A stretch of DNA of 64,000 nucleotides from CAKKQX01 sp963734595 (GCA_963734595.1 CAVTHV010000037.1:186001-250000); one strand, 5' to 3'. Positions 29,164 to 37,707 are shown, counted from the first letter of the stretch. Made by a program: numbers and translations. Notes: generated by a model from the letters alone, not told the origin.

Positions 29164-29766
29164 TTATTTTTCCGGAAACTTGTAGTAGGTCGCGTTCAGA
29201 TACGCAATGACGTCCTCGAATTCCTGCGGCGTCATCTTCGGGTTGAGATAGTCGTTGCGCCGGCCCACTGCATTCCGGAGTTCCGCCAGCGACTTGATCC
29301 TGCCCTTGAAGCGGGTGGGTTCGGCAGGAGGCAGATCGGAAAGCCCGCTGGCCCTCAACACCGAATCGATAAAGCTCGCCGCCGCATAGGTCACCGGCGC
29401 GACATACCGCTCGACGCCGTGACAGGAAAAGCATGCGCTGTGCACCTTGGCGCCCCGCACCGGGTCTCCGACCAACACCGGCGTGGCCGCACTTTTTTCC
29501 GCTGCCTTGGCATACTCTGCGCGGATTCGGGCTTTCTCTTCCGGTGTGGCGGCGGCCTCCATGCGGCGCCGATAGGCGTCGCGCTCGGCGCTGGTCATCC
29601 GGTCCGCGCCCGGGATCACTTCCCGCTCGGTTGGCTGCGCCGTCGGAAGCGCGGCGCTATGGGCCACGTCGGACGCGGCCGCGATCATCACCGCCGCCCC
29701 CGCCAGCAATATCGAAACCCTGATTGCCATTTTGATGTTCCGCACCAATGCAGTCTCCGGAATCAT
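29164..29766 (-). CDS. c-type cytochrome (monoheme)
   Basis: 200 residues with a signal peptide (through DVAHSAA, about residue 40). The heme-binding CFSCHG lies in the second half and NPKMTPQEFEDVIAYLN provides the likely Met ligand. The region before the heme site is an unusual charged helix (ERDAYRRRMEAAATPEEKAR). The start at 29766 has GAGGTGA upstream; an internal ATG at 29730 is an alternative. It is a periplasmic electron carrier with no evident partner nearby. Confidence 0.88.
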   Translation of the reverse strand: MIPETALVRNIKMAIRVSILLAGAAVMIAAASDVAHSAALPTAQPTEREVIPGADRMTSAERDAYRRRMEAAATPEEKARIRAEYAKAAEKSAATPVLVGDPVRGAKVHSACFSCHGVERYVAPVTYAAASFIDSVLRASGLSDLPPAEPTRFKGRIKSLAELRNAVGRRNDYLNPKMTPQEFEDVIAYLNATYYKFPEK

Positions 29767-29975
29767 CGGTCACCTCGCTCTCTGGACAGGCCCGAAACAG
29801 GCCATCAAATCCTATGGCTATAAGCCTAAGACGAATGCGGCGGGAGGAATTTGACCTGGATCAAAAAGGCGGTGGACAACGGCAACCGGACGGCCCTCTG
29901 GCGCGGACCGAAAATCCGGAAAACGGGATCGCAACAAATTTCGGTATTTATTCCGATCCCTGGCTTGATCCGGCG

Positions 29976-31208
29976 TCAGTCGGAACGGTTTCCGCTCCGC
30001 AGCCACAGCATCAGGCCGCCCAGCATGAGGACGATGGTCAACGCGAAGTACGCGCGCAGCCCCAACGCGGGACCGATCAGGCCCGCGCAAAACGGCGCGA
30101 GGCCCATCGCAAAAAACTGGAACGACGAGGCGTAGGAAATGGCCCGCGCGTCCATTCCGGGCGGGGCGTGAATCCTGAGCAGCTGGAAAATGGCCGGCTG
30201 CATCGCCGCCGCGCTCAGGCCGAACGCCACGCGCGCGAGCACCAGTTGCAGCGGCGTCTGCAACACCAGCAGCGGCAGGTGGGTCACTGCGGCGGCAGCA
30301 GCGGCAAACGCCAACACGCGGCCGGGCCCGACGCGGTCGAGCACCCGCCCCCACAGCGGCAGCGCGACGAGACCGGAGACCGCGAGCGCCATGGCCGCCG
30401 CGCCGACCCAGTACGCCTCCGCGCCTGCGCCCGCGGGCTGCTTCGCCAGCAGTTGCAGCACGTAGATGCTGATGATCGCCACGTTGCCGTTCCACAGTAC
30501 CGAGAACAGGAAGGCCAGCAGATACAACGGGCCCAGACGCGGTACTGCCAGCAACTCGCGCAAACTGCCCACCCACTGCGGGCGCCACGGACCGGGCGCA
30601 AGCTGCTTCACTTCGCGCACGAACAGCGCGACCAGCGTGCCGCCGGCGAGCATCAGGCCGGCGCTGATCCAGAACAACCAGTGCTGCCGGTCGATCACCG
30701 CAGCCAGCATCGCGCCGACCGCGGGCCCCATGGTCTGCCCCACCATGCCGCCGGTCTGCGCCAGCGACATCACGCTGCCGATGCGCGTGGGCGGCGTGTT
30801 GGCCACCAGCAGCGCCATGCCCGCCGGCGTGTAGCCATTGAACAGGCCGATCAGCATGAACAGGCAGGCGAACCACATCGGCGTCGATGCGAACGGCACC
30901 ACGATCATCGCGCAGCCCATGCCCACCATCGCGCGCAGCACCATGATCTTGCGGCCGTAGTGATCGGCGATGCCGCCCCAGATCGGATTGACGGCGAAGC
31001 TGATCAGATAGAACACCAGCAGCATGTTGCCGACCCACGTCTCGAGGTGCTCGTGCACGCCCAGGCCGCGCACCATCAGCGGCACGAACGGCCACGACAT
31101 GAAGAAGCCGAGACTGCACAGCAGGTTCGCTGCGGGCAGCACCCGCAGGTTGCGGCGCCAGTACGGGAACCGCCGCGACTCCTCGTCCGCAGCAGCGGTA
31201 ACGGTCAT
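29976..31208 (-). CDS. MFS transporter
   Basis: 410 residues and 12 predicted TM helices. The major-facilitator loop 2-3 motif appears as GGIADHYGRKIMVLR, and the second half has the analogous GRVLDRVGPGRVLAF. It resembles multidrug or metabolite exporters (DHA1-like). Its ATG overlaps the stop of the SnoaL-like gene by 4 bp (ATGA), so the two are translationally coupled. The substrate is unknown. Confidence 0.92.
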   Translation of the reverse strand: MTVTAAADEESRRFPYWRRNLRVLPAANLLCSLGFFMSWPFVPLMVRGLGVHEHLETWVGNMLLVFYLISFAVNPIWGGIADHYGRKIMVLRAMVGMGCAMIVVPFASTPMWFACLFMLIGLFNGYTPAGMALLVANTPPTRIGSVMSLAQTGGMVGQTMGPAVGAMLAAVIDRQHWLFWISAGLMLAGGTLVALFVREVKQLAPGPWRPQWVGSLRELLAVPRLGPLYLLAFLFSVLWNGNVAIISIYVLQLLAKQPAGAGAEAYWVGAAAMALAVSGLVALPLWGRVLDRVGPGRVLAFAAAAAAVTHLPLLVLQTPLQLVLARVAFGLSAAAMQPAIFQLLRIHAPPGMDARAISYASSFQFFAMGLAPFCAGLIGPALGLRAYFALTIVLMLGGLMLWLRSGNRSD

Positions 31209-32153
31209 CCCAGCAGCAGGTTCGGCACGCCGAGCTGCAACAGCAGCCCGAACTCGTCGGCGAAGGTCCAGCTTTCCGTCACCTTGCCGTCGGCAAAGCG
31301 CATGATCGCGGCGACGTGCACGCCCACGCGCTTGCCGGTCGGCGGGATGCCGCAGAGACTGCCGGTGTGCGTGCCGCTGGTGCTGAACCGCATCCACACC
31401 TCGTCGCCTTCGGCCATCAGCACTTCTATCCTGTCGTGCCGGTCCGGAATCGCGGCGTCGAGATCGAACGCGCCGCCTTTCGCCTTGCAGTAGTCGCGCA
31501 GGTGCTGGAATCCGCGAACGCAGCTGACGGTGACCGGCGGCACGGTCTTCCTTGGCACGCGTGGAGCGCGAAGCGGCCGCGAGGATTTTGTTGCGGTCCT
31601 GCGGCGTGAGCGTCGCCCGCGCCTCGAGCCGCCTGATCACGGCATCGACCTCTTCGCCCTTGTCCGGCACCGGCGGCGCGATGATGCGCCCGTCCTTGCG
31701 CGCGGGCAGTTTCGCGCCCATCTGCCGCAGCAGTTCCGCTTCATCCATCATGAACCAGCCTTCGACGAGCTGGCCGTCGACGATGCGCAGAAACGCGACT
31801 TCGTAGACGTCGATCCGTTTGCCCGATGGCGGCACGCCGAAGAAACCGCCGGTGTGCGTGGCGGTGACGCGAAACAGCAGGCCGACCCGGTCGCCGTCGG
31901 CGATCACGCGTTCGATGACGTCCACGCGGTCGGGCAGCGCCTTGCGCAGGTACAGGCCGGGATGCGTCATGTCCGTGTCGCGCGCATTGCTCGCAAGATG
32001 CAGATTGCCGCCGCGCGCGCGATCGTAGCCGGGGGCCATCACCTCCTTCTCGACCTGCGGCATCTCCGGCGTGCCCTGCGATTTCTTGAAGCGCAGCGCC
32101 ACCGCGACGTTGCGCGCGAGTTCGCCGGTCCGGTTCTTGTCAGCGTGATTCAT
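31205..32153 (-). CDS. Two-domain SnoaL-like polyketide cyclase family protein (frameshifted)
   Basis: About 315 residues with two NTF2/SnoaL-like domains: the first has RVTATHTGGFFGVPPSGKRI and the second RFSTSGTHTGSLCGIPPTGK, the ester cyclase signature. One extra base near 31551 shifts the frame between the domains, at NKILAAASRSTRAK / KTVPPVTVSCVRGF. The start ATG follows AGGAGAG. It is coupled to the downstream MFS transporter, suggesting that the pair modifies and moves the same compound, but this is inferred from position. Confidence 0.85.
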
Positions 32154-32255
32154 GTTGCGTGCTCTCTCCTGTCGGGTGTTGGCGGCTGGTCTCGAGACGT
32201 CACGGCATCGGAACAAACCGGGGCCGGAGCCAACTGCGGCACATCACAAATATAT

Positions 32256-32278
32256 CAATAAAAACAACGGATTACATT
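32256..32278 (-). repeat. AT-rich CGTTGTTTTTATTG element
   Basis: On the minus strand AATGTAATCCGTTGTTTTTA, about 100 bases before the SnoaL-like gene start and in its direction. It shares its core with copies near 17.95, 36.98, 43.09, 21.61 and 60.91 kb. Confidence 0.5.
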
Positions 32279-32309
32279 AACTCTGCCGCCGGCGGTCACG
32301 CCGTGCCGA

Positions 32310-32663
32310 TTACGGCTTGATCCCTTTCATCTGCATCAACTCGCGCGCGAGATCGGCGCCGCCGCTATCGAGGGTTTTACCCGGGTTGGCGCGGCAATAA
32401 TTGTCGAGCCACAAAAAAATGGACTCGTTGTCGGTCCCCTTGAGGAAGTTTTTGCCTGACTGGTCGGCGCGGCCCGAAAGATAACCCAGGAACCAGCTCT
32501 TGGTGATCAGGATCGGAATTCTGTTCATTTCATGCGTGCTGTTCGCCGCGCTCTTTTCGTCCATCCATTTGCCGCAGGTGCGCGCCCCCCTGATTTCGAC
32601 CGCGGATGCAAATAAGTTAAACGACAGCAGGCAGCCCGCCAGCAATGCCATCGCCCGGATCAT
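32310..32663 (-). CDS. Small exported protein, Rap1a/Tai-like (paralog A)
   Basis: 117 residues, signal peptide 1-21 (MIRAMALLAGCLLSFNLFAS). The mature part has paired Cys (RTCGKWMDE and LDNYCRANPG) and the conserved KSWFLGYLSGRADQSGKNFL. The pattern (small periplasmic, two Cys, GYLSG, W-x-D-x-YC-x-NP) is that of Rap1a/Tai-type T6SS immunity proteins and related proteins of unknown role. It overlaps the next gene by 4 bp and is clearly homologous to it. No toxin gene is visible nearby. Confidence 0.7.
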   Translation of the reverse strand: MIRAMALLAGCLLSFNLFASAVEIRGARTCGKWMDEKSAANSTHEMNRIPILITKSWFLGYLSGRADQSGKNFLKGTDNESIFLWLDNYCRANPGKTLDSGGADLARELMQMKGIKP

Positions 32664-33007
32664 CTTGGCGCCCCCTTCTTCTCCAGTTCGGCCGCCAGCG
32701 CATCGCCGCCGCCGCTCACGTCGCGCAGCGGATTGGTCCGGCAGTACTGATCCATCCATTTGTAGACCGACGCATTGTCGGTTCCGGAGAGAAAATCCTT
32801 GCCCGCGCTGGTCGACAGGCCCGAAAGATAGCCGAGCAGCCAGGATGCGTTGCTTAACGCAAGCGTGTCCGATTTTTCGCGATGCGCGATCCATTCGCCG
32901 CATGAGGGCGCCTGTCTTGGCTCTACCCGTCCCGCCGGGGACGCTGCGGCCGCGATCGAACCCGATGTCAGCAGCAGGCATCCAACAAAAAACAGAAGCG
33001 CCTTCAT
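32660..33007 (-). CDS. Small exported protein, Rap1a/Tai-like (paralog B)
   Basis: 115 residues with signal peptide (MKALLFFVGCLLLTSGSIAA). It shares with its neighbour the motifs SCGEWIAHREKSD, ASWLLGYLSGLSTSAGKDFL, and YKWMDQYCRTNPLRDVSGGG, and so is a tandem duplicate. Its stop overlaps the start of paralog A (ATGA), showing one operon of two translationally coupled copies. Function as in paralog A: immunity-like or other periplasmic role, unproven. Confidence 0.7.
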   Translation of the reverse strand: MKALLFFVGCLLLTSGSIAAAASPAGRVEPRQAPSCGEWIAHREKSDTLALSNASWLLGYLSGLSTSAGKDFLSGTDNASVYKWMDQYCRTNPLRDVSGGGDALAAELEKKGAPR

Positions 33008-33149
33008 CCCGATGTTTCCTTGAACGAAATATTCATTTTACTCCCAAGAAAACACACGGCAGGGATGAGGCCGGGAAATCCGATCGGCCTTCCCGGTTTC
33101 ACAGGATACTTGTGGCAAAATGGCGATTCCGAAACCAACGCTCACGCAC

Positions 33150-33518
33150 ATGAACAATCGATTCGTCCGCCCGGCATGGCCGGCGCTTGTCTGTATTTTT
33201 CTGCTGTTGGCCGGGTGCAGCAGCGTCAGTGTCTGGCCGTTCGGCGAGGCAAAAGAGCGTGATCCGAACCAGGCCCCACCCGATGCGACGGAATACCGTT
33301 GTACCGGCGGCAAAGTTTTTTATGTGCGTTACCTCGACAATGGCGGCGCAGCCTGGATCATTTTCCCGGATCGCGAGTTCCGTCTCGACAAGGCCGGTTC
33401 CTCCGGCACGCGTTACAGCAACGGCGTCGCCTCGCTCGATGTCAGAGGCGACGAGGCAACGCTGACGGACGGCAGCACGATCTCTCTCACTGGGTGCAAG
33501 ACCCCGGTAGCAAAATAG
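33150..33518 (+). CDS. MliC-family lipoprotein (C-type lysozyme inhibitor-like)
   Basis: 122-residue lipoprotein: signal with lipobox LLLAGCSS, followed by a small beta domain with YRCTGGKVFYVRYLDNGGAA, IIFPDREFRLD, SGTRYSNG and a C-terminal Cys (LTGCKTP) that likely pairs with the first. MliC/PliC proteins bind and block C-type lysozyme at the cell envelope, and this domain fits them well. The start at 33150 gives a normal lipoprotein signal; 33120 is an upstream alternative. It is a single gene convergent with the UGSC operon. Confidence 0.85.
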   Translation: MNNRFVRPAWPALVCIFLLLAGCSSVSVWPFGEAKERDPNQAPPDATEYRCTGGKVFYVRYLDNGGAAWIIFPDREFRLDKAGSSGTRYSNGVASLDVRGDEATLTDGSTISLTGCKTPVAK

Positions 33519-33569
33519 CGGCGAAAGCCGCGAGGGATGGGGGCGGAAGGACGACCGCGACGAGCGCGT

Positions 33570-34130
33570 TCAGGAGTCAACACCTGGCCTCGCCTTTTCG
33601 GGCGATTCACGCGCGGTAAGCAACGGGACGATCCGCTCCACCGCTTGTTCGGCCTTTGCGCGCAGCGCATCATCACTATCGTTGGCAACCGGATGCCCAA
33701 TGACCACAAACGGGTAGTCAGGGAAACCGTTCAGTTCAGCAACCACGCGCGCACTGCGCTCGAAGCGGTCGGTCATAACGGCGACAGCGGGTATGCCCTG
33801 GCGCTCGGCTGCGATGGCGTCGTGCAGACTGCACGACGAGCAGCTCCCTCAATCGCCGATGCCCGAGATAATCGCGTCGGCGCCCAGCAGTTCACCCAGC
33901 ACGGCGGGCGGAACCGGGCGGGTCGCATCCGGCTTGCGCCGGCGGATGAACTCGCGAACGCCAAAACGCGATCGGAGTATTTCCTCGACGTAGTCGTAGA
34001 ACCGCTGCGTGCCGATCTTGGCATTGTCGAGCAGACCGATTACCGCACCGTCGAGCGAGGACAATGACGGCGCCAGGCGCAGGGCTTCCCCTTCTGCGGT
34101 CTGCCGCGGGTCGAGAACTCTGAGTGTCAT
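33570..34130 (-). CDS. UGSC-family selenoprotein with in-frame TGA (Sec94)
   Basis: 186-residue protein read through an in-frame TGA at 33849-33851. Before it the frame ends LGADAIISGIGD, after it GSCSSCSLHDAIAAERQGIP with no frame change, giving GIGD-U-GSCSSC, the hallmark of the UGSC (seleno)protein family, whose U-x-x-C motif is presumed redox-active. A perfect 9-bp hairpin begins 11 bases after the TGA. The start has GGAG 8 bases upstream. It is the last gene of a four-gene operon, 24 bp behind an unrecognised 347-residue protein. Function is unknown. A conventional annotation would split or truncate it. Confidence 0.9.
33818..33838 (-). promoter_or_regulatory. Predicted bacterial SECIS element of the UGSC gene
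   Basis: The minus strand reads CGTCGTGCA-GTC-TGCACGACG: 9 perfect base pairs and a 3-nt loop starting with G, 20 nt downstream of the TGA. The distance and the G at the loop start fit the known bacterial SECIS rules (SelB binding site within the coding region). It also encodes the SSCSLHD part of the protein. Confidence 0.75.
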
Positions 34131-34154
34131 GGTGTTTTCTCCTTTGGGCGCGGT

Positions 34155-35198
34155 TCACGCACCGATCTGGGTTGTCACGGCGAGGGATTTCTTGCCATAC
34201 CACGGCGGAACGACGGCACCGAACCCGCCCGCCGGTCCGCCCGCGGCGACCACCAACAGGTCATCCGGCGAACGCAACGCGAAGTAGGCGCGATCCTCGT
34301 CCTTGCGTCCGGCGACCGCCGCCTTGCCGACTGAGCGCCACTCGCGGCGCGTCACCCGCGCGGTCTCGTGAACGTACTGGCGGATATCGCGTTTGGTCCA
34401 CCCGGCGGCGGCGAAAATCTGGCGGTGTTGCATGGGGACAACCATCGCGTAGTTCCCCTCCCAGATCGAATAGGTAAGCATATTCGACCGGATGGCGGCC
34501 ACGTAGGTATCGAGGATTTCCTTCGGATCCTGCGTCCATTCGTTCATGATCTGGTGCGGGGACTCCGCCGCCATCACGGTGATCGCGGATGATCCTGCGG
34601 GCACGCCGCGCTCTACGGACAACGGCGTCCACGGGCTGCCCTCCTCGTCCTCGGCGATGCAGAACGTGAATTTGCCGGGATGGCCGAGCGTCGAGCGATC
34701 GAGTTGTCCGGGAATCCCGCCAAGCACGTTGATGATGAACAGTCGCACGCTGCGGCCGATGGTCGCATTGGCACGGCTGGCGTTGGCAAAAGCATTGTGC
34801 GTCGCGTTCATCGCAAGGCTCGTCCGGATCGGGCCGTTCACGACGATGAAGGGCGCGCTGCCGCCGGTGCTGGCCGTGCTGCCATGCAGACCGAATTCTG
34901 GTTCGCACATCGCTTTGATGATGGCGACCACGACCGGCATGTACTCCGGGAGGCAGCCCGCCATCACGGCGGCAATGGCCACCTTCTCCGCGGTGATGCG
35001 CCGCCGCCGCACGGGCTCGATGCCGACCACGTCATTGGCAGCAAGGTGAACCGCTTCGAGAAAGCGCAGCACACCCGCCTCCGTCGGCGGCACGATGGGC
35101 AGCCCATCGGTCCAGCCGTTGCGCTGAAACAATTCGTTGGCTTCGAAGGCATCAGCGACGTCGTAGCCGGCGCTCGCGAGGGTCGATTTGCTGGCCAT
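34155..35198 (-). CDS. Conserved protein of unknown function, partner of the UGSC gene
   Basis: About 347 residues, cytoplasmic, not recognised. Distinct segments are RNGWTDGLPIVPPTEAGVL, ITAEKVAIAAVMAGCLPEYM, GLHGSTASTGGSAPFIVVNG, and IINVLGGIPGQLDRSTLGHP. Three Cys (GCLPEY, AMCEPEF, FTFCIAEDEEG) could be functional. The start is set at the ATG after AAGGAAC; 35210 and 35252 are alternatives. It sits 24 bp before the selenoprotein gene and is very likely cotranscribed, so the two may form one enzyme or pathway. Confidence 0.75.
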   Translation of the reverse strand: MASKSTLASAGYDVADAFEANELFQRNGWTDGLPIVPPTEAGVLRFLEAVHLAANDVVGIEPVRRRRITAEKVAIAAVMAGCLPEYMPVVVAIIKAMCEPEFGLHGSTASTGGSAPFIVVNGPIRTSLAMNATHNAFANASRANATIGRSVRLFIINVLGGIPGQLDRSTLGHPGKFTFCIAEDEEGSPWTPLSVERGVPAGSSAITVMAAESPHQIMNEWTQDPKEILDTYVAAIRSNMLTYSIWEGNYAMVVPMQHRQIFAAAGWTKRDIRQYVHETARVTRREWRSVGKAAVAGRKDEDRAYFALRSPDDLLVVAAGGPAGGFGAVVPPWYGKKSLAVTTQIGA

Positions 35199-35253
35199 AT
35201 GTTCCTTCATCGATATGCTAGCCGAACTCTCCGTGCCAAAGCAAATTGACACC

Positions 35254-35883
35254 TTAGTAAAGCGCCCCTTTCAGCCGCTCATAGAGGCCGCGGTCATATT
35301 CTTTCCCGTCGATCCGCGACTGGCTGATGTCCCCGACGATCGTGCCGAGGCTGGGCAGGCTGCCGCGCTCGACGTGTTGCGCCGGGTCCCACAGCCGGGA
35401 CCGGAAGATGGCGCGCGCGCACTGGAAGAAAACAGTATCGACGCGGACCACGATCACCGAACGCGGGAGCTTCCCGCCGACGCTGAACCGCTCGAGCAAT
35501 GCCGGCGCCGTGGAAATGATCGCCCGCCCGTTGACCCGCAGCGTTTCGCCCACGCCCGGAATCAGGAACAGCAGCGCCACATGCGGGTTGCTGACGATGT
35601 TGCGCAGGCTGTCGATGCGATTGTTCCCGCGCCGGTCGGGAATCAGCAATGTTTTCTCGTCTTCGACGATGACGAACCCCGCCGCATCGCCGCGCGGGGA
35701 AGTATCGAGCCCGTCCGGGCCGCCCGTCGCGAGGACCACGAAGGGTGAAGCGGCAATCAGCGCCCGGTAATGCGGATGAAGATAGTTGATCTCCTTCTCC
35801 ACCGCGGCTCCCGTGGGCGCGCCGTAGAGGCGTTCCAGCGTGGCGACGTCCGCAATCCGGTGTGCTTCGCTCAGGTTGTCCAT
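35254..35883 (-). CDS. FMN-binding pyridoxamine 5'-phosphate oxidase-like protein
   Basis: 209-residue split-barrel flavoprotein of the MSMEG_1061 type PPOX group. Recognisable segments are PFVVLATGGPDGLDTSPRGD (flavin phosphate site), LLIPDRRGNNRIDSLRNIVS and VALLFLIPGVGETLRVNGRA; the C-terminus has RSRLWDPAQHVERGSLPSLG. The ATG follows GGGAGGGAG. It is the second gene of the four-gene operon ending in the UGSC selenoprotein, so a redox role with that protein is possible but unproven. Confidence 0.9.
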   Translation of the reverse strand: MDNLSEAHRIADVATLERLYGAPTGAAVEKEINYLHPHYRALIAASPFVVLATGGPDGLDTSPRGDAAGFVIVEDEKTLLIPDRRGNNRIDSLRNIVSNPHVALLFLIPGVGETLRVNGRAIISTAPALLERFSVGGKLPRSVIVVRVDTVFFQCARAIFRSRLWDPAQHVERGSLPSLGTIVGDISQSRIDGKEYDRGLYERLKGALY

Positions 35884-35911
35884 GACTCTCCCTCCCAAAA
35901 TCGACAGGCGC

Positions 35912-36349
35912 CTAGGGCACCGTCTTGACGCCGCGCGCTGCCAGCAGCGCCTTGATCTTCGGTTCCGGCTTCCAGTAGTTCGGCCCCTTGAGGAATTTGC
36001 CGTTCGCGTCGTAAATCGGCGCGCCGTTCGCGTCGAGCTTGCTTTCGTTGCTGTCCATGATGATGTCCAGCACCTCCTCCAGCGGCAGGCCGTACTTCAG
36101 GGCCTCGGAGCGGCAGTAGACCATGATGTCGCCCAGAACGTCCGCGATGGCGACGGCAATATCGGTCGCGCCGCCGCCGTTTTTTGCGAGAGCGACGATT
36201 TCGTCGATTTCATGCACTTCGTCGAGCAGGGTCGCCTTGAACTTGGTCAACCGGTCCACCACGTCTGCAGGCAGCGTCGGGCGCTCGTTGGCGGGAAGCT
36301 TGTACATCGCATTCATCGCGGCGATGCGTTGTTCGAATGATTTTTTCAT
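35912..36349 (-). CDS. MazG-like (all-alpha NTP pyrophosphohydrolase) protein
   Basis: 145-residue helical protein with the metal-binding pattern of the all-alpha NTP-PPase superfamily: LLDEVHEIDEIVALAKNG, then DVLGDIMVYCRSEALKYG (the DxxGD/ExxD-like acidic helix) and LEEVLDIIMDSNESKLD. Such enzymes hydrolyse NTPs or phosphoribosyl-ATP to the monophosphate. The start is set at ATG 36349. It is the first gene of the probable operon with the PPOX, unknown and UGSC genes (28-bp gap to the PPOX gene). Confidence 0.8.
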   Translation of the reverse strand: MKKSFEQRIAAMNAMYKLPANERPTLPADVVDRLTKFKATLLDEVHEIDEIVALAKNGGGATDIAVAIADVLGDIMVYCRSEALKYGLPLEEVLDIIMDSNESKLDANGAPIYDANGKFLKGPNYWKPEPKIKALLAARGVKTVP

Positions 36350-36431
36350 TGACGATATCTGTTTGGTTTTGAAATTCAACGCGTGTTACATGGTTACCGG
36401 GATCAGGCCCATACGCTATAAACGAAATCTT

Positions 36432-36482
36432 TTCGTTTTGTTCGTTTTTCCTTCGTGTCCTTCGTGTCCGTGCTTTTTCGTC
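36432..36482. repeat. CCTTCGTGTCCTTCGTGTCC intergenic motif
   Basis: Direct repeat TTCGTTTTGTTCGTTTTTCCTTCGTGTCCTTCGTGTCC between slyX and the MazG-like gene. On the minus strand it reads CGGACACGAAGGACACGAAG. It is a single-arm version of the type of intergenic element seen as a full inverted repeat at 52.56-52.68 kb. Confidence 0.45.
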
Positions 36483-36504
36483 CGCTTTTAGCCTTGGTCC
36501 ATCT

Positions 36505-36705
36505 CTAATAGTGCGGAGGCGTCTCGTCGTGCGGACCATAGGACTCCGCCGCGTGGCCGCTCTGCACCTGCTGGCGCAGCACGCGCACCTCCTGCTGCAG
36601 TTGATCGATCTGCTGCTGCTGGCGGACGACGGTGCGGTTCAACTCTTCCAGCAGGTCTTCGGAAAAGCTGAGTTTGGCTTCAATCTCTGCGAGTCGGGAT
36701 TCCAT
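36505..36705 (-). CDS. slyX: SlyX family protein
   Basis: 66-residue coiled-coil protein, starting MESRLAEIEAKLSFSEDLLE and ending in the typical SlyX tail DETPPHY. The intervening region is Gln-rich coiled coil (VVRQQQQIDQLQQEVRVLRQ). SlyX is a widely conserved small protein of unclear function. It follows the S4-domain gene by 12 bp and is probably cotranscribed. Confidence 0.93.
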   Translation of the reverse strand: MESRLAEIEAKLSFSEDLLEELNRTVVRQQQQIDQLQQEVRVLRQQVQSGHAAESYGPHDETPPHY

Positions 36706-36717
36706 ATCATTTGCCCA

Positions 36718-36927
36718 TCACGAGCGATCTCTGGCGCCGCGGCATTCCACCGTCTGCCCGGCGCGTATCTTCGCGGTCTTGCGGCTTTCCGGCCGGCCGT
36801 CGACGGTCACTTCGCCTTCGGCGACCATGTGCTTGCCCTGCCCGCCGCTGTCGGCAATGCCCGCCAGCTTGAGCAGGTCGCAAAGCCTGATGTGCTCGTT
36901 GTTCAACTGAAATTCGATGGTTTTCAC
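36718..36927 (-). CDS. YbcJ-like S4 RNA-binding domain protein
   Basis: 69-residue single S4 domain starting with GTG (VKTIEFQLNNEHIRLCDLLK) and with the RNA-binding loop (AGIADSGGQGKHMVAEGEVT, then VDGRPESRKTAKIRAG). It fits the YbcJ/YaaA-type RNA-binding proteins, which bind structured RNA and may act in ribosome assembly. A longer reading frame upstream (to 36981) lacks the family's usual start. It precedes slyX. Confidence 0.88.
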   Translation of the reverse strand: MKTIEFQLNNEHIRLCDLLKLAGIADSGGQGKHMVAEGEVTVDGRPESRKTAKIRAGQTVECRGARDRS

Positions 36928-36969
36928 AAAGATCCAGGAAATAAACTGCGGCAGACAAGAAGGATTATC

Positions 36970-36994
36970 CAATAAAAACAACGAATCTTACATT
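36970..36994 (-). repeat. AT-rich CGTTGTTTTTATTG element
   Basis: On the minus strand AATGTAAGATTCGTTGTTTT (then TATTG), about 45 bases before the S4-domain gene start and facing it. Another copy of the recurring element. The rest of the 37000-37256 gap has no recognisable gene. Confidence 0.5.
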
Positions 36995-37256
36995 GCCGTC
37001 GGTGACGGCAGCCGCTGCCGCTCAAGAATACCCGCGCGCGCCCCGGCCCGCAATCGCATCGCGACAACACGAAATAAATCACGATTATTCCGCAACCATT
37101 CAGATCGCGGGGCCGAAAAAATATTAGCCGCTTACAAGGCGGCGACAAAGGATATTTTCGGGATTAGAATTTACGCGAACAGCGCCCTTGCGTGGCCGGC
37201 GCTGATCGAGTGTCCCCAAGCCCCTCGGCCACCAGCCTTCACCGGGAGAACATCGA

Positions 37257-37707
37257 ATGGCACGCCTGACGATCAACGGTAAATCCCATGTGTTCGACAT
37301 CGATCCCGCCACGCCGCTGTTGTGGGCGATCCGCGAACAGGTCGGCCTCACCGGCACCAAGTACGGCTGCGGCATCGCGCAGTGCGGCGCCTGCACCGTG
37401 CACATCGACGGCGAGGCGGTCCGCTCCTGCGTGGTGCCCGTCAGCGCGGCGGAAGGCAAGCAGATCACGACGATCGAAGGCCTCGCCGTCAACGGCGTGC
37501 TGACCAAAGTGCAGAAGGCCTGGCTCGAGCACGACGTGCCGCAGTGCGGCTACTGCCAGTCGGGCATGATCATGGCGGTCGCGGCGCTGCTGAAGGACAA
37601 GCCGCAAGCCGACCGACGCCGACATCGACGCCGCGATCACGAACATCTGCCGCTGCGGCACCTTCCAGCAGGTGCGCGCCGCAATTCACACCGCAGCCAA
37701 GGCGTAA
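37257..37707 (+). CDS. iorA: Isoquinoline 1-oxidoreductase-like alpha subunit, 2x[2Fe-2S] (frameshifted)
   Basis: About 149 residues: the small iron-sulfur subunit of a xanthine dehydrogenase-family molybdenum hydroxylase. The N-terminal plant-ferredoxin cluster is in YGCGIAQCGACTVHIDGE and the C-terminal cluster in CGYCQSGM and ICRCGTFQQVR. One extra G near 37608 shifts the frame (KDKPQ / PTDADIDAAITNICRCG). The molybdenum subunit gene starts 11 bases later and soxXYZA follow. It carries electrons from the Mo centre, here probably to a periplasmic or membrane cytochrome. Confidence 0.9.
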
